Origin: Caldalkalibacillus salinus | GTDB taxonomy: Bacteria; Bacillota; Bacilli; Caldalkalibacillales; JCM-10596 | DNA length: 64,000 nucleotides | Direction of reading: 5' to 3' | Assembly: GCF_016745835.1 (NCBI RefSeq) | Contig: NZ_JAERVL010000012.1 | Span: forward strand, 124,001-188,000 | Shown here: piece after piece, positions 28,348 through 37,502 of the stretch | Numbering within the stretch: position 1 is the first letter of the stretch | Layout: every line of letters starts with the position of its first letter | Notes under the pieces: generated by a model | What the model was told of the DNA's origin: nothing | What the model saw: only the letters and a program-made list of their open reading frames with translations | Databases searched by the model: none | Program-made: the position numbers and the translations under genes

Positions 28348-28509
28348 ATGCACTGGAAAGAAGAGCAACGTCAAGTGTCACCACTTGACCAACCGGAATA
28401 TTGGTTAGATTTTCGCTCAACGCATTTATGGTTTGGACCACATTCCCCAGTCTATAAGGATGAAAAAAGGGAGTGTGAGTACCTGCACATCTTCTTTCCC
28501 ACAAATTGA
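28348..28509 (+). CDS. Small conserved-looking protein, 53 residues
   Basis: A short frame coding for MHWKEEQRQVSPLDQPEYWL followed by an aromatic-rich end (THLWFGPHSPVY, CEYLHIFFP). I do not recognise it. It is supported by AAAGGGGGG 6 bases before the ATG at 28348 (ATG 28345 is the alternative) and by a terminator hairpin just downstream at 28536-28569. No clear promoter is seen. It is soluble, mildly acidic and rich in Trp, Tyr, Phe and His. It lies divergent from the lipoprotein gene. It could still be a chance frame. Confidence 0.45.
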   Translation: MHWKEEQRQVSPLDQPEYWLDFRSTHLWFGPHSPVYKDEKRECEYLHIFFPTN

Positions 28510-28535
28510 TCTAAATCCCCTGCCTACCGCTCCTC

Positions 28536-28569
28536 AACCTGTATGTGTTTACTCATGCAGGTTGTTTTT
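28536..28569 (+). terminator. Intrinsic terminator
   Basis: AACCTG-ATG pairs with CAT-CAGGTT, followed by GTTTTTC. It serves the small plus-strand gene and may also slow minus-strand transcripts from mtaD. Confidence 0.65.
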
Positions 28570-28602
28570 CTTATCCATCCGCTTTTTCACTAAAAAGTTG
28601 GA

Positions 28603-29901
28603 TTATTTTTTCTCTAAGAGGGCAAAGACACGGTTAGCTTCACTTATGATTTTTTCTTCATCAAGATACACACATTGACCATCCTTGACCACACGATTCC
28701 CCTGAACATAAACGTCCTTCACATCATGCCCACCGGCCGCGTAGACAATATGCGAGACAGGTTCATGAGCAGGTTGTAAATGAGCCTGTTGAGCGTTAAT
28801 CACGATAAAGTCAGCTTCCATTCCTGACTCTAAAGACCCTATGCTGTCATTAAAAACGGCTTCAGCTCCCCATTTTGTGCCCATCTGTAACGCCGTATGA
28901 GCGGGAATGGCCGTAGGATCACGTTGAACACCCTTGTGAATGAGGGCAGCTAGGCGCGCCTCTTGGAACATGTCTAAATTATTATTAGACGCTGCACTGT
29001 CCGTACCCATGGACAATTTAAGTCCTTTATCCAATAAAGTCTGTGCCCGCGCGACACCTGAGCCTAATTTGAGATTGCTGGCAGGATTATGGGATATTTT
29101 TACGTCATAACGACTGAGCGTCTCGATTTCCTCTTTCTCAAGATGAACGGCATGAGCCACCAGTGTGGGGCGTTCAAAGACACCAATATCTTCTAAATGA
29201 GCCACCGGTCTTTTACCGTAGTCTTGGACGTTTTGTTCCACTTCTTTTTCCGTTTCTGACATATGGATATGAATAGGCAGGTCTAATTCAGTGGCCTTGT
29301 CAACTATACGGCTAATGAAGTCTGGCGGGCAGGTGTAAGGCGCATGAGGTGACATCATGGTTGTGATGCGTCCGTTTGCCTGGTGATGCCAGCGTTTAGC
29401 GAAAGATGATGCTTCCTCAAGTTTAGCGGTGCGCTCTTGCTCAGATCCTAGTCCGATCATACCTCTTGTGAGTACACCGCGTATGCCTGCACTTTCTACC
29501 ATCTCTGCTACTGTATCCATATGGTCATACATATCGACAAAACAGGTCGTGCCAGACTTTAGCATCTCGACGATGGCGAGTCCCGTCCCCCAGCGAACCG
29601 TTTCAGACGTGAATTGCCCTTCTAATGGCCACATTTTCTGTTCTAACCATTCTTGTAGGGGGAGGTCATCCGCGTAGCCTCTAAGGATTGACATGGCAGC
29701 ATGCCCATGTGTATTAACCCACCCTGGCATGACCCAATTGCCTTGTAGGTCGATGACGTCATCATAGTGGTCTTCACTCAGCGGTGTCTTTTCACCAATG
29801 TCGATAATGTTCTGGTCCTCGATAACCATATAGCCGTTCTCATACCAGTCATGAGTCTCATTCGCGGTGATGATCACACCATTTTTAAATAATGTTTTCA
29901 T
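28603..29901 (-). CDS. mtaD: 5-methylthioadenosine/S-adenosylhomocysteine deaminase (amidohydrolase)
   Basis: A 432-residue amidohydrolase-superfamily enzyme. Metal-site motifs appear in order: VNTHGHAAMSILRG near residue 65, HIHMSETEKEV near 215, LVAHAVHL near 245 and MGTDSAASNNNLDMF near 300. SPHAPYTCPP and SHNPASNLKLGSGVA are typical of the MtaD/SsnA subgroup, which deaminates methylthioadenosine and S-adenosylhomocysteine to inosine forms for salvage. Substrate assignment is by family; related deaminases (for example guanine or chlorohydrolase types) share the motifs. AAAGGGTGG precedes the ATG. It lies 73 bases behind the dinG/MBL pair on the same strand. Confidence 0.87.
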   Translation of the reverse strand: MKTLFKNGVIITANETHDWYENGYMVIEDQNIIDIGEKTPLSEDHYDDVIDLQGNWVMPGWVNTHGHAAMSILRGYADDLPLQEWLEQKMWPLEGQFTSETVRWGTGLAIVEMLKSGTTCFVDMYDHMDTVAEMVESAGIRGVLTRGMIGLGSEQERTAKLEEASSFAKRWHHQANGRITTMMSPHAPYTCPPDFISRIVDKATELDLPIHIHMSETEKEVEQNVQDYGKRPVAHLEDIGVFERPTLVAHAVHLEKEEIETLSRYDVKISHNPASNLKLGSGVARAQTLLDKGLKLSMGTDSAASNNNLDMFQEARLAALIHKGVQRDPTAIPAHTALQMGTKWGAEAVFNDSIGSLESGMEADFIVINAQQAHLQPAHEPVSHIVYAAGGHDVKDVYVQGNRVVKDGQCVYLDEEKIISEANRVFALLEKK

Positions 29902-29974
29902 GTATCGTCCACCCTTTTACGTTTATTTATTTATATCAACATTTTACCCCTTTCTGTCATATGTGGAAAGTCCT

Positions 29975-30856
29975 TTACTCATCCTCAAGGATATATACTT
30001 TGTAATCATCTCGGTAAGTCACGACTAGTAAATGTCCGTGTTTTTTTAAGGGATAGACGTCCATCCATGATTCTTCAAGACGCTCAACAACGTCTTGATG
30101 CAGGTAGAACTTTGGCCGATGAAAAATAACGGCAATATGAGGATCAACCTCCGCTATAAAATCGGCGTGTGACGATTGATTACTGCCAAAATCACTTACC
30201 TTCAATATTTGTGAGTGCAGGTCAAATTGTTCGACCAGCTCCAGTTCCACCGCCTCAGATACGTCGCTGGTAAATAATAGATGCGTTGTCCCTACTTCGA
30301 GTTGAAAAACCAAGGAGTTGTCCTGAGGGGCCCCGGACAATTGTTCACTAGGATGCAAGACGTGCATGCTTGTATGTTCATTCCAGGTTACTTTATCATC
30401 TCGAGTTAACGGATGATGCTCAGTATGCTCAGCCCAGTCAAACGTATTGGTAAAAGACTCGAGTGCGTAGGGATAATAGACGTGATCAATCTGATACCGC
30501 TCTATCACCTCTTTTAAATTCCCAGCGTGTTCGTCTGAATCATTGGTGATAATGAGTTCATCTACAGTGAATATATCCTGTTTTTCTATATACTTAAACA
30601 GTTGGCGCTTAGAGGACGCACTGCCTGTATCAATCAGTATTGTTCGTTTATCTTCGAGCTGTACTAAGGTTGCTTCACCATTGGTAAGCTGAATAAAGTG
30701 GACCTGCGTCCCGTCCTTCGGGATTTTTTGCACATTGTTGGGAATATATGGGTTGTCACGTACGTGATCGATTTGTCCCGCTGTAAAAGCCCCAATGAAT
30801 AGCACTAAGCATATAGACATGATGACTTTCAACGCCTTTAACCTCATGACACTCAT
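29975..30856 (-). CDS. Membrane-anchored metallo-beta-lactamase-fold protein with degenerate metal site
   Basis: A 293-residue protein: an N-terminal signal anchor (about residues 9-28), then an outer domain with the ComEC/Rec2-type MBL layout. The expected THxxxDH metal motif reads TNDSDEHAGN, the expected HHGS reads SDFGSNQSS, and the expected TGD reads TSD. Three metal-binding His are therefore lost, so hydrolytic activity is doubtful. ILIDTGSASSK and the C-terminal strand order keep the fold call secure. The start overlaps the dinG stop by four bases (ATGA), so translation is coupled. It could bind a ligand or a DNA end outside the cell; the role is unknown. A shorter start at ATG 30847 is possible. 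Confidence 0.72.
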   Translation of the reverse strand: MSVMRLKALKVIMSICLVLFIGAFTAGQIDHVRDNPYIPNNVQKIPKDGTQVHFIQLTNGEATLVQLEDKRTILIDTGSASSKRQLFKYIEKQDIFTVDELIITNDSDEHAGNLKEVIERYQIDHVYYPYALESFTNTFDWAEHTEHHPLTRDDKVTWNEHTSMHVLHPSEQLSGAPQDNSLVFQLEVGTTHLLFTSDVSEAVELELVEQFDLHSQILKVSDFGSNQSSHADFIAEVDPHIAVIFHRPKFYLHQDVVERLEESWMDVYPLKKHGHLLVVTYRDDYKVYILEDE

Positions 30857-33666
30857 CCCAATCGTTGTAAAATTTCAGTAGCGATACTGTCCTTAGATAC
30901 CACTTTCAGATCAATATCGGGCAAGCTCCGTGTAAAGGCACGCCCATAATGGGTCTCGATCAATCGACGGTCAAAGACCACCACGACTCCTTCATCTGTC
31001 TCTTTACGGATTAACCGGCCAAACCCCTGTTTGAAACGCAGAACGGCCTGAGGTAATGCTAAATCTTTAAACGGACTATACCCGTCTGCTTTAAGTTGTT
31101 CACCTTTTGCTTCCTCATAAGGCGAGCCTGGGGGGGTGAATGGCAGCTTCACAATAACCAAACATGAAAGATCCTCCCCTGGAATGTCGATGCCCTCCCA
31201 GAAACTATACGTCCCAAACAATACGGCTTGTTGCTCTCTCTGGAAGTTCTTCGTTAGTTTCGTACGACTGCCTGAATCGACACCTTGAGCGTAAAGAAAA
31301 ATCCCCAAATCCTGTAAGGGCTCTTTGGTCAGTCGGTGTGTTAACTGTAACAAGCGATAGGATGTAAATAGGACGAGCATTCTCCCCTTACTGACACTAG
31401 CCATCTCAATTAAGGATTGAGCGAGATCTTGTGCAAATGCCTTTTCCTCACCGTACACATGTTTACGAATGTCATTGGGCACCACGAGGTTTACTTGATC
31501 TCGGTATGAAAATGGTGATGGGATGACAGCCGTATCACACACCTCGTGTTGCAGTCCGAGCTGATGTATCATGTAGTCGAAGGACTGATTGACTTGTAAT
31601 GTGGCGGACGTGAGTACAACGCTTTGTTTCTTAGAAAAAAACAGCTCCCAAAGCACTTGATCAACATGCAACGGACGCACATGACATTCTAAAAAATAAC
31701 GATTGCCATGGCGATCATACTGTACCCAATGGACCTCTTCTGTTGGCGTTGCCTCTAAGAAAAAAGCATAGACCTGTCTGATGTCATGCTCAAGTTGTTC
31801 TGTAGTGGATTGCCACGTTCTCACGATTTGTTTCTGTTGGTGTGTCATATCTTGTTTTTCCAACGTATTTACCATACGGGCATGCCCTTGCAGGGCTTTA
31901 TCCAAGATGTCGACACACTGGGTGATCTGCTGAAGGATCTGGACCCAAGCTTCTCCTTCTTCATTTTGGTGTTGGATACGTACGACTTTCTGGTGATGAT
32001 CTTGCGTGACTTTACCTTTGTACGAGACAAAATGCTGGAGCTGATCAAAAAAGTAATCAATGTGCTCTTTGAGTTCATGAAGTGTAAACAGGATGTCATC
32101 CAACTGTTTAGATAGGGTGCTTCCGTCAAGCAAAAGCTGAAATATGTCATATAATTGGTCGCTTAAGCTTTTCTTCTCCTGAGCCGCCAAACGTTGAAAA
32201 ATACTGTGAATGTTCGCATAAGCGATCCTTTGACCGAACTGCTCTGTGGCCACATGATGAAAATGGTGGGCCTCGTCAATAAGTGCATATCGGTAAGCGG
32301 GCAAGCCCTGACCATACACCTGGTCTGTCAGCAGCAAGGCATGGTTTGTGATAACTAAGTCTGCTTGCTGCGCCCGTTCTCTCGCCTTGTAATAGAAACA
32401 TCGCTTATACCACGGGCAATCTTTTTGAAAACAATTGTGACCTTCACTTTTGACTGATTCCCAAAAATCCTTGCCCCCAGATGACAGATTTAATTCTTCA
32501 ACATCACCCGTTTCCGTTTCAGTCAACCATACTAGCAGCTGCATTTTAGTCAGGTCATGGTCGTAATTTTTTTCAACCGGATACAACAACGCCTGCTCGA
32601 ATTTATTCAAACATAAATAATGGTGCTTGCCCTTCATCACGGTTGCTTTAAATGAAAAGGGCAACGCTTTTTGTAAGACAGGCAGTTCCTTGTGCATGAT
32701 CTGCTCCTGTAATGGAATCGTGTGGGTGCTGACGATCACTTTTTGATCCGTTTTTTTCGCTTGCAAAATACTGGCCCCAAGGTAACTCAAGGTTTTTCCT
32801 GTACCCGTACCTGCTTCAAACAATCCGTGCTTCCCTTCCCGAAAGCAGTCATAAATATCTTCATATAATCTTAATTGCCCTTCTCTAGGTCGATACCCTG
32901 GCACTTTAGGACCCACTAGAAGATCGAAACTCGTGGCATCAAGGTCTGGTATCGGCTCTTCTTCAAGTGTCTGTTCGTCCGCTATGGGTCTCAATGCGAT
33001 TTGCCTATGTATATCGTAAGCGTCATCCTGAGCGTTAAGACGCGTTAATCTTTCACTTTCAATGTGACGTAGTAAGGACCCAATATCTGAATGTAGCGTT
33101 TGAGAAAGAGGCACCATTCTCTGTACAGTAACGAGTGGTAGCGCCCACATCTTCTCGCATAATGATAAAAAGAGCTGAGCTGTTGCTAATGCATCGCTGT
33201 CAGCTTGGTGTGGAGCCTCGTGGGCCATATCAAGTTGCGTTGATAATTGTGATAGTTTATAACCTTCTTGCTTGGGTAACAGGATCCGAGACAGCTCTAC
33301 GGTATCGATAATGCCACCCTCGAACTTTAAGTATCCGTTTGCGTCTAAGATATGCTGCAGGACGGATAAGTCGAAATGCACGTTGTGTGCCACAAGTATA
33401 GCTTGGTCTAATCTCTTGAGAATGTCAGGTAACACTTCCTCTAAGGTCGGTGCTGACTGCACATCGTCATAGGAGATGCCTGTTAATTTTTTAATAAAAG
33501 GAGGAATCGGGATGGTGGGACGGATAAAGGATGAAAATTGATCGGTCATCCGCCCTTCTTCAATGGTTACCATACCGACCTGAATGACTTGGTCCCCTTC
33601 CTGAACGCGATTCCCTGTAGTTTCAAAATCAATTACGACGTATTTTTGCTGCAATAGAAATTCCAA
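30853..33666 (-). CDS. dinG: DinG-family helicase with N-terminal 3'-5' exonuclease domain
   Basis: A 937-residue two-part protein typical of Bacillales. Residues 1-180 form a DEDDh exonuclease (VVIDFETTG, LVAHNVHFDLSVL, HQADSDALATA). From about 250 on lies an XPD/DinG-like superfamily 2 helicase with Walker A EAGTGTGKTLSYLGA, DEAHH (motif II) and the C-terminal GRLIRKETDEG motif. Four cysteines (YLCLNKF, NCFQKDCPWYKRCF) sit where XPD-type proteins bind a [4Fe-4S] cluster. It probably unwinds and trims damaged or R-loop DNA. The start is TTG at 33666 behind TGAGGTGAAGG. It is followed by the MBL gene with a 4-base overlap. Confidence 0.9.
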   Translation of the reverse strand: MEFLLQQKYVVIDFETTGNRVQEGDQVIQVGMVTIEEGRMTDQFSSFIRPTIPIPPFIKKLTGISYDDVQSAPTLEEVLPDILKRLDQAILVAHNVHFDLSVLQHILDANGYLKFEGGIIDTVELSRILLPKQEGYKLSQLSTQLDMAHEAPHQADSDALATAQLFLSLCEKMWALPLVTVQRMVPLSQTLHSDIGSLLRHIESERLTRLNAQDDAYDIHRQIALRPIADEQTLEEEPIPDLDATSFDLLVGPKVPGYRPREGQLRLYEDIYDCFREGKHGLFEAGTGTGKTLSYLGASILQAKKTDQKVIVSTHTIPLQEQIMHKELPVLQKALPFSFKATVMKGKHHYLCLNKFEQALLYPVEKNYDHDLTKMQLLVWLTETETGDVEELNLSSGGKDFWESVKSEGHNCFQKDCPWYKRCFYYKARERAQQADLVITNHALLLTDQVYGQGLPAYRYALIDEAHHFHHVATEQFGQRIAYANIHSIFQRLAAQEKKSLSDQLYDIFQLLLDGSTLSKQLDDILFTLHELKEHIDYFFDQLQHFVSYKGKVTQDHHQKVVRIQHQNEEGEAWVQILQQITQCVDILDKALQGHARMVNTLEKQDMTHQQKQIVRTWQSTTEQLEHDIRQVYAFFLEATPTEEVHWVQYDRHGNRYFLECHVRPLHVDQVLWELFFSKKQSVVLTSATLQVNQSFDYMIHQLGLQHEVCDTAVIPSPFSYRDQVNLVVPNDIRKHVYGEEKAFAQDLAQSLIEMASVSKGRMLVLFTSYRLLQLTHRLTKEPLQDLGIFLYAQGVDSGSRTKLTKNFQREQQAVLFGTYSFWEGIDIPGEDLSCLVIVKLPFTPPGSPYEEAKGEQLKADGYSPFKDLALPQAVLRFKQGFGRLIRKETDEGVVVVFDRRLIETHYGRAFTRSLPDIDLKVVSKDSIATEILQRLG

Positions 33667-33717
33667 TGTACCTTCACCTCATATGCACTACAATACAGGA
33701 ATTTCAATAAAAAATCA

Positions 33718-34959
33718 CTAGTGTGATTGTAGGACACCGTCTGAAACTGTTTGTAATGCTTCCTCAAGATCCCCATCGGCTAGGCTTTTTAAAGACTGAA
33801 CGAGGGGATGCCCTGGTTTGACCTGCACCAAACGGTCGATGTTACGATGGGCTGCCTCCCATTCTTTCCAGAACAACAACATCCACGTATAAGAGATCTG
33901 AAGTTCTATATAGTCTGGGAATAAGCTAAGGGCTTTTATAAAGGTTTCTCGGCTCTTATCTTGTTGTTGAGATAAACCGTAATTCCAAGCTAATCCGAAC
34001 CATGCTTCTCGATCTTGCAGGTGTGCTTTATACTTCAATAACCGATCATAACATTGAGCTGCCATTTGATGTAGCGCTTTTTCTTCAAAGTATGCAGCCA
34101 TATCCTTCAGCAGAGACGGATGTTCTTCCACTTGCAAAGCTTCAAACCAATAGGCGATCCCTGCTTCTTGATCTCCCTTTTTCATATAAACCTTTCCTAA
34201 CATGTACGGCATTTTCCAGTCGTGTTGAAACGTTTGATATCCTTTGGTATAAAGATCAATACAGTCGTCATATTTGCCTAGCTGATAAAGTGTCGTACCA
34301 TAATTATGGAAGTAGACGTAAATCCACTCCGGTTTTAATTGATTAACTTGCATTTTCTCAAAATAGCGGAGTGCTTTCTCATAATTTTCTTGACTCCCTT
34401 CAAGACAGGCTAAGGCGTGTACAGCCAGATGATAGAGCTCGACTTTTGACGTTGTATCTACAAGAAACTGAAGATAATACTTTGCTTTAGACGTTTCATT
34501 TATAGCCAAATAAGCATGCCCTAAGTACAGCTTAGCCATCTCAAAATCTGGTTGGGTCTGCACCGTTTTTTCTAAGTACGGGACTGCATGTTCAAACATT
34601 AAGAGGTCATATAGTGCTTTACCTTTTGTCCACTCTGCAGAATCATTCGTTTCGGTCAATGTATCTTTCGGTAAATAAAAGGATTGATAGGCGTGCTTAG
34701 CTTCCTCGACATCTATTGCGGGTTTAGGACTCATCGATGATGACTGTCCTTGTTTCTCATCCCCTGACTGTATTAGGTCTAAGTACTGTCCTAGCTTTTC
34801 CTCAAACTTCAACCACTCTTCTACAATTTCTTCACTGGTTTTCTTAAGTGCTTCTAACTCTTGTTGTCGTTCATCTTCACTGATAATCCCTTGATTCGTT
34901 TGTTTCTTCAGTTCTGAAAGCTTTTGATTTAACTGGTCGAATACTTGTTGCACACTCAT
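33718..34959 (-). CDS. Tetratricopeptide repeat protein
   Basis: A 413-residue cytoplasmic protein. It begins with a charged coiled-coil-like segment (residues 1-60, LNQKLSELKKQ, QELEALKKTSEEIVEEW) and continues with about seven TPR-like helix pairs, recognisable in ALYDLLMFEHAVPYLEKTVQ, DFEMAKLYLGHAYLA, NYEKALRYFEKM and KYDDCIDLYTKGYQ. TPR arrays bind peptides; the partner is unknown. ATG 34959 is chosen for GAGGG 7 bases upstream, not the longer frame from 35040, which would run into the panD terminator. The gene lies between panD and dinG on the same strand. Confidence 0.8.
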   Translation of the reverse strand: MSVQQVFDQLNQKLSELKKQTNQGIISEDERQQELEALKKTSEEIVEEWLKFEEKLGQYLDLIQSGDEKQGQSSSMSPKPAIDVEEAKHAYQSFYLPKDTLTETNDSAEWTKGKALYDLLMFEHAVPYLEKTVQTQPDFEMAKLYLGHAYLAINETSKAKYYLQFLVDTTSKVELYHLAVHALACLEGSQENYEKALRYFEKMQVNQLKPEWIYVYFHNYGTTLYQLGKYDDCIDLYTKGYQTFQHDWKMPYMLGKVYMKKGDQEAGIAYWFEALQVEEHPSLLKDMAAYFEEKALHQMAAQCYDRLLKYKAHLQDREAWFGLAWNYGLSQQQDKSRETFIKALSLFPDYIELQISYTWMLLFWKEWEAAHRNIDRLVQVKPGHPLVQSLKSLADGDLEEALQTVSDGVLQSH

Positions 34960-35023
34960 GAAGACACCCTCTTCACTCATATTTATCCTGTTAGTATTGT
35001 TTACCCAAAAGGATAAAATCATG

Positions 35024-35053
35024 AAAAAAAGCCAACGCATGAAACGTTGACTT
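35024..35053 (-). terminator. Intrinsic terminator of the pan operon
   Basis: On the minus strand AGTCAACG pairs with CGTTGGCT around a 7-base loop, followed by seven T, 28 bases after the panD stop. Confidence 0.85.
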
Positions 35054-35080
35054 TAAAACGTACTCATATGAAGGTTGACC

Positions 35081-35470
35081 TTAAACGGTGGGTATGGTGC
35101 CATGAACTTCTTGATTCATTAATTGTGCAATCCGATTATCTTTATCCATGATGGCGACTTTTGAACGGAACTGATTCAATTCTTTTTCCTCTACCATCGC
35201 ATAGGAAATAACAATTACCGTGTCACCAGGTTGAACCAGTCTTGCTGCAGCGCCATTGAGACATATCACACCTGATCCCCTTTCGCCAGGAATGACGTAC
35301 GTTTCCAGGCGTGCACCATTATTATTGTTGACAACCTGCACTTTTTCCTGGGGCAAAATATCCACCTGGTCTAATAGGTCTTGATCAATGGTAATACTAC
35401 CGACATAGTTCAGATTCGCTTCTGTCACAGTTGCTTTGTGTAGCTTTGCTTTCATCATGTGTCTAAACAC
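35081..35470 (-). CDS. panD: Aspartate 1-decarboxylase (pyruvoyl-dependent)
   Basis: A 129-residue proenzyme that makes beta-alanine from aspartate for pantothenate. The self-cleavage site Gly24-Ser25 is in [11 protein letters not shown], which generates the pyruvoyl group; [20 protein letters not shown] and [14 protein letters not shown] are the rest of the active site. The start is GTG at 35470, placed 9 bases after AGGAGG that lies inside the end of panC; the resulting MFRHMM N-terminus matches B. subtilis PanD. It overlaps panC by 8 bases, so translation is coupled. Last gene of the pan operon. Confidence 0.96.
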   Translation of the reverse strand: MFRHMMKAKLHKATVTEANLNYVGSITIDQDLLDQVDILPQEKVQVVNNNNGARLETYVIPGERGSGVICLNGAAARLVQPGDTVIVISYAMVEEKELNQFRSKVAIMDKDNRIAQLMNQEVHGTIPTV

Positions 35471-36341
35471 GAAAAGAAACCTCCTTTCCTACGACCTCCA
35501 CAATCATGTTGTCAATGAGTCGTGTTCCCCCTATACGAACGGCAAGTGCCACAATCACATCCGTGTCAATATAAGAGATATCTTCGAGGCTCGGATAGCG
35601 ATAAATATGAATATAATCTATATCGGCGGATGGTGCCTGACTTACCACGTCCTGTGCCTCATCTAATAAAGTTTTAACGTCTCGTTCTCCCTCGAGCATC
35701 AATGTCTTAACCCGTTGAAGCGCTTCAAATAGCACAACCGCTTCTTGTCTGTCTTTTTCTTTTAAGTACACGTTTCTTGAACTCATAGCCAAGCCGTCGT
35801 CCTCTCGAAATGTGGGACATGTGACGATGTGTACTGGAAAATTGAGATCCTGGACCATTTGTTGGATGACCGCCACTTGTTGGGCGTCTTTTTGCCCAAA
35901 GTAAGCCGTATCCGGTTGGATAATATGAAAAAGCTTAGAAACAACGGTACCCACACCATCAAAATGTCCAGGTCTAGAAGCCCCGCATAATCGTTCTGTG
36001 ATCTCTTGAATCTTCACTGTCGTTTTGGGTTTAGTGGGATACATCTCCTCTACAGAAGGTGCAAAAATATAGTCCACACCCACCCGATCTGCTTGCTCAA
36101 CATCACGCTCTAAGTCACGGGGATACTGCTCGTAGTCCTCTTCGGGTCCAAATTGCAACGGATTAATAAAAATACTCATGACGACCACATCAGCGTTTTG
36201 CTTAGCTTCACATGCTAAACTAAGATGACCGTCGTGCAGGTAGCCCATGGTAGGAACAAATCCAATCCTGCTCCCCTTCAATTGCTTGATTTCTTCATAT
36301 TTCGTTCGCCATTCTTCTATCGTATAAATGACTTGTGTCAC
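35463..36341 (-). CDS. panC: Pantothenate synthetase
   Basis: A 292-residue ATP-dependent ligase joining pantoate and beta-alanine. The nucleotidyl-transferase HxGH motif is in [31 protein letters not shown], the pantoate-binding [18 protein letters not shown] and the KMSKS-like [13 protein letters not shown] all fit the family. The ATG overlaps the panB stop by four bases (ATGA). Cytoplasmic; part of panBCD. Confidence 0.97.
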   Translation of the reverse strand: MTQVIYTIEEWRTKYEEIKQLKGSRIGFVPTMGYLHDGHLSLACEAKQNADVVVMSIFINPLQFGPEEDYEQYPRDLERDVEQADRVGVDYIFAPSVEEMYPTKPKTTVKIQEITERLCGASRPGHFDGVGTVVSKLFHIIQPDTAYFGQKDAQQVAVIQQMVQDLNFPVHIVTCPTFREDDGLAMSSRNVYLKEKDRQEAVVLFEALQRVKTLMLEGERDVKTLLDEAQDVVSQAPSADIDYIHIYRYPSLEDISYIDTDVIVALAVRIGGTRLIDNMIVEVVGKEVSFRV

Positions 36342-37192
36342 TGTTCATTTGCTCCTTTTCCACCATATAACTGCGTGATCACATCTTTATTAATTGAAAA
36401 AGAGTGCTCGCTTGTGGGAAACTGTCTCGTTTTGACTTCTTGAATATATTCAGACACAGCGTCTTGGATTTGATTCCCGACCTGTGCGTATTGTTTAACA
36501 AATTTTGGGTTCACGCTGCTTTGGTACTGTACAATATCGTGAAACACGAGGACTTGACCGTCACAATGTAGGCCTGCACCAATCCCTATCGTTGGAATCG
36601 TCAATTGGGCTGATAGTTTTTCCGCTAAGTCAGCCGGTACACACTCCAACACGAGTGCGAACACGCCTGCTTCTTGTAAGGCTAAGGCATCTTCAATCAT
36701 TTTTGCTGCGGTTTGCGTGTCCTTGCCTTGAACCTTATAACCGCCTAACTGATTCACGGACTGAGGCGTCAGGCCTAAATGCCCCATCACAGGTACGCCA
36801 GCAGAGACAAGCCGACGAATCGTCTCTTGATGTTCAGCTCCACCTTCCAATTTCACGGCGGTGGCCCCGCCTTCTTGCATCAGTCTTTGACAAGCGTCAA
36901 GCGTTCTGTCAAACGATCCATGATAGGTCAAAAACGGCAAGTCCGTGACGAGCAACGCCCGATCATTTCCTCTTGAAACCGCTTTCGTATGATGAAGCAT
37001 GTCATTAATGGTGACCGGAATAGTAGACTCGTATCCTAAAACCACCATGCCTAAGGAATCGCCCACGAGAATTACGTCAATGCCTGCTTCATCCACTAAT
37101 TTAGAAGTAGGATAATCGTAAGCCGTGATCATTGAAATCGGCTCACCATTACGTTTCATGTCTTCTAACACTTTCGTCGTTACTTTTTTCAT
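36338..37192 (-). CDS. panB: 3-methyl-2-oxobutanoate hydroxymethyltransferase
   Basis: A 284-residue enzyme that transfers a one-carbon unit from methylene-tetrahydrofolate to ketoisovalerate, the first step to pantothenate. Motifs: MITAYDYPTSKLVDEAG, VILVGDSLGMVVLGY with the metal-binding Asp, AVKLEGG, MGHLGLTPQSV and GIGAGLHCDGQVLV. The ATG follows AAAGGAGG. It is first gene of panBCD, which has an upstream leader containing a terminator-like hairpin and other stem-loops. Confidence 0.97.
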   Translation of the reverse strand: MKKVTTKVLEDMKRNGEPISMITAYDYPTSKLVDEAGIDVILVGDSLGMVVLGYESTIPVTINDMLHHTKAVSRGNDRALLVTDLPFLTYHGSFDRTLDACQRLMQEGGATAVKLEGGAEHQETIRRLVSAGVPVMGHLGLTPQSVNQLGGYKVQGKDTQTAAKMIEDALALQEAGVFALVLECVPADLAEKLSAQLTIPTIGIGAGLHCDGQVLVFHDIVQYQSSVNPKFVKQYAQVGNQIQDAVSEYIQEVKTRQFPTSEHSFSINKDVITQLYGGKGANEQ

Positions 37193-37226
37193 CCATTTAA
37201 CCTCCTTTTAACTGGAGGGGTCGCAT

Positions 37227-37466
37227 AAAAAAACCTCCTGCTGAATGATGGCAGAAGGCGCCTTTAGACATACGTCTCGCAATATGTCCTCACGATCCCT
37301 CTGTCCCTGTCCAAAGTTTGGTTCAAGGCAGAATCACTGTTCGCAAGTGCAAATCATGACTTGATGAAATGATGACTTGCAATGTAAAAGTTTTTTAGAT
37401 GCAGTCAGCATCATGTCAAGCATCAGATGTTCAAGTACAGTTCCAAACATGGATACCGCCTTTATG
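37227..37466 (-). promoter_or_regulatory. Structured pan operon leader with attenuator-like terminator (candidate pan RNA motif)
   Basis: The leader from a predicted start near 37466 to panB is about 270 bases and does not code. Visible on the minus strand: (i) tandem TGATGC-type repeats able to form GATGC/GCATC hairpins at 37398-37424; (ii) a 10-bp hairpin at 37348-37381 (TGCAAGTCAT with ATGATTTGCA); (iii) a terminator-like stem at 37234-37258 (CCTTCTGC with GCAGGAGG) followed by seven T, 35 bases before panB. The layout suggests conditional termination. A 'pan' RNA motif upstream of pantothenate genes is described; whether this is a member needs a covariance search. Confidence 0.55.
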
Positions 37467-37472
37467 CTTCAT

Positions 37473-37502
37473 ATTATATCAGACCTCACAGGGTGGTGTC
37501 TC
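37473..37502 (-). promoter_or_regulatory. Promoter of the pan operon
   Basis: On the minus strand TGATATAAT (extended -10, TATAAT at 37478-37473) has GAGACA 18 bases upstream at 37502-37497. It overlaps the end of birA. Confidence 0.6.
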
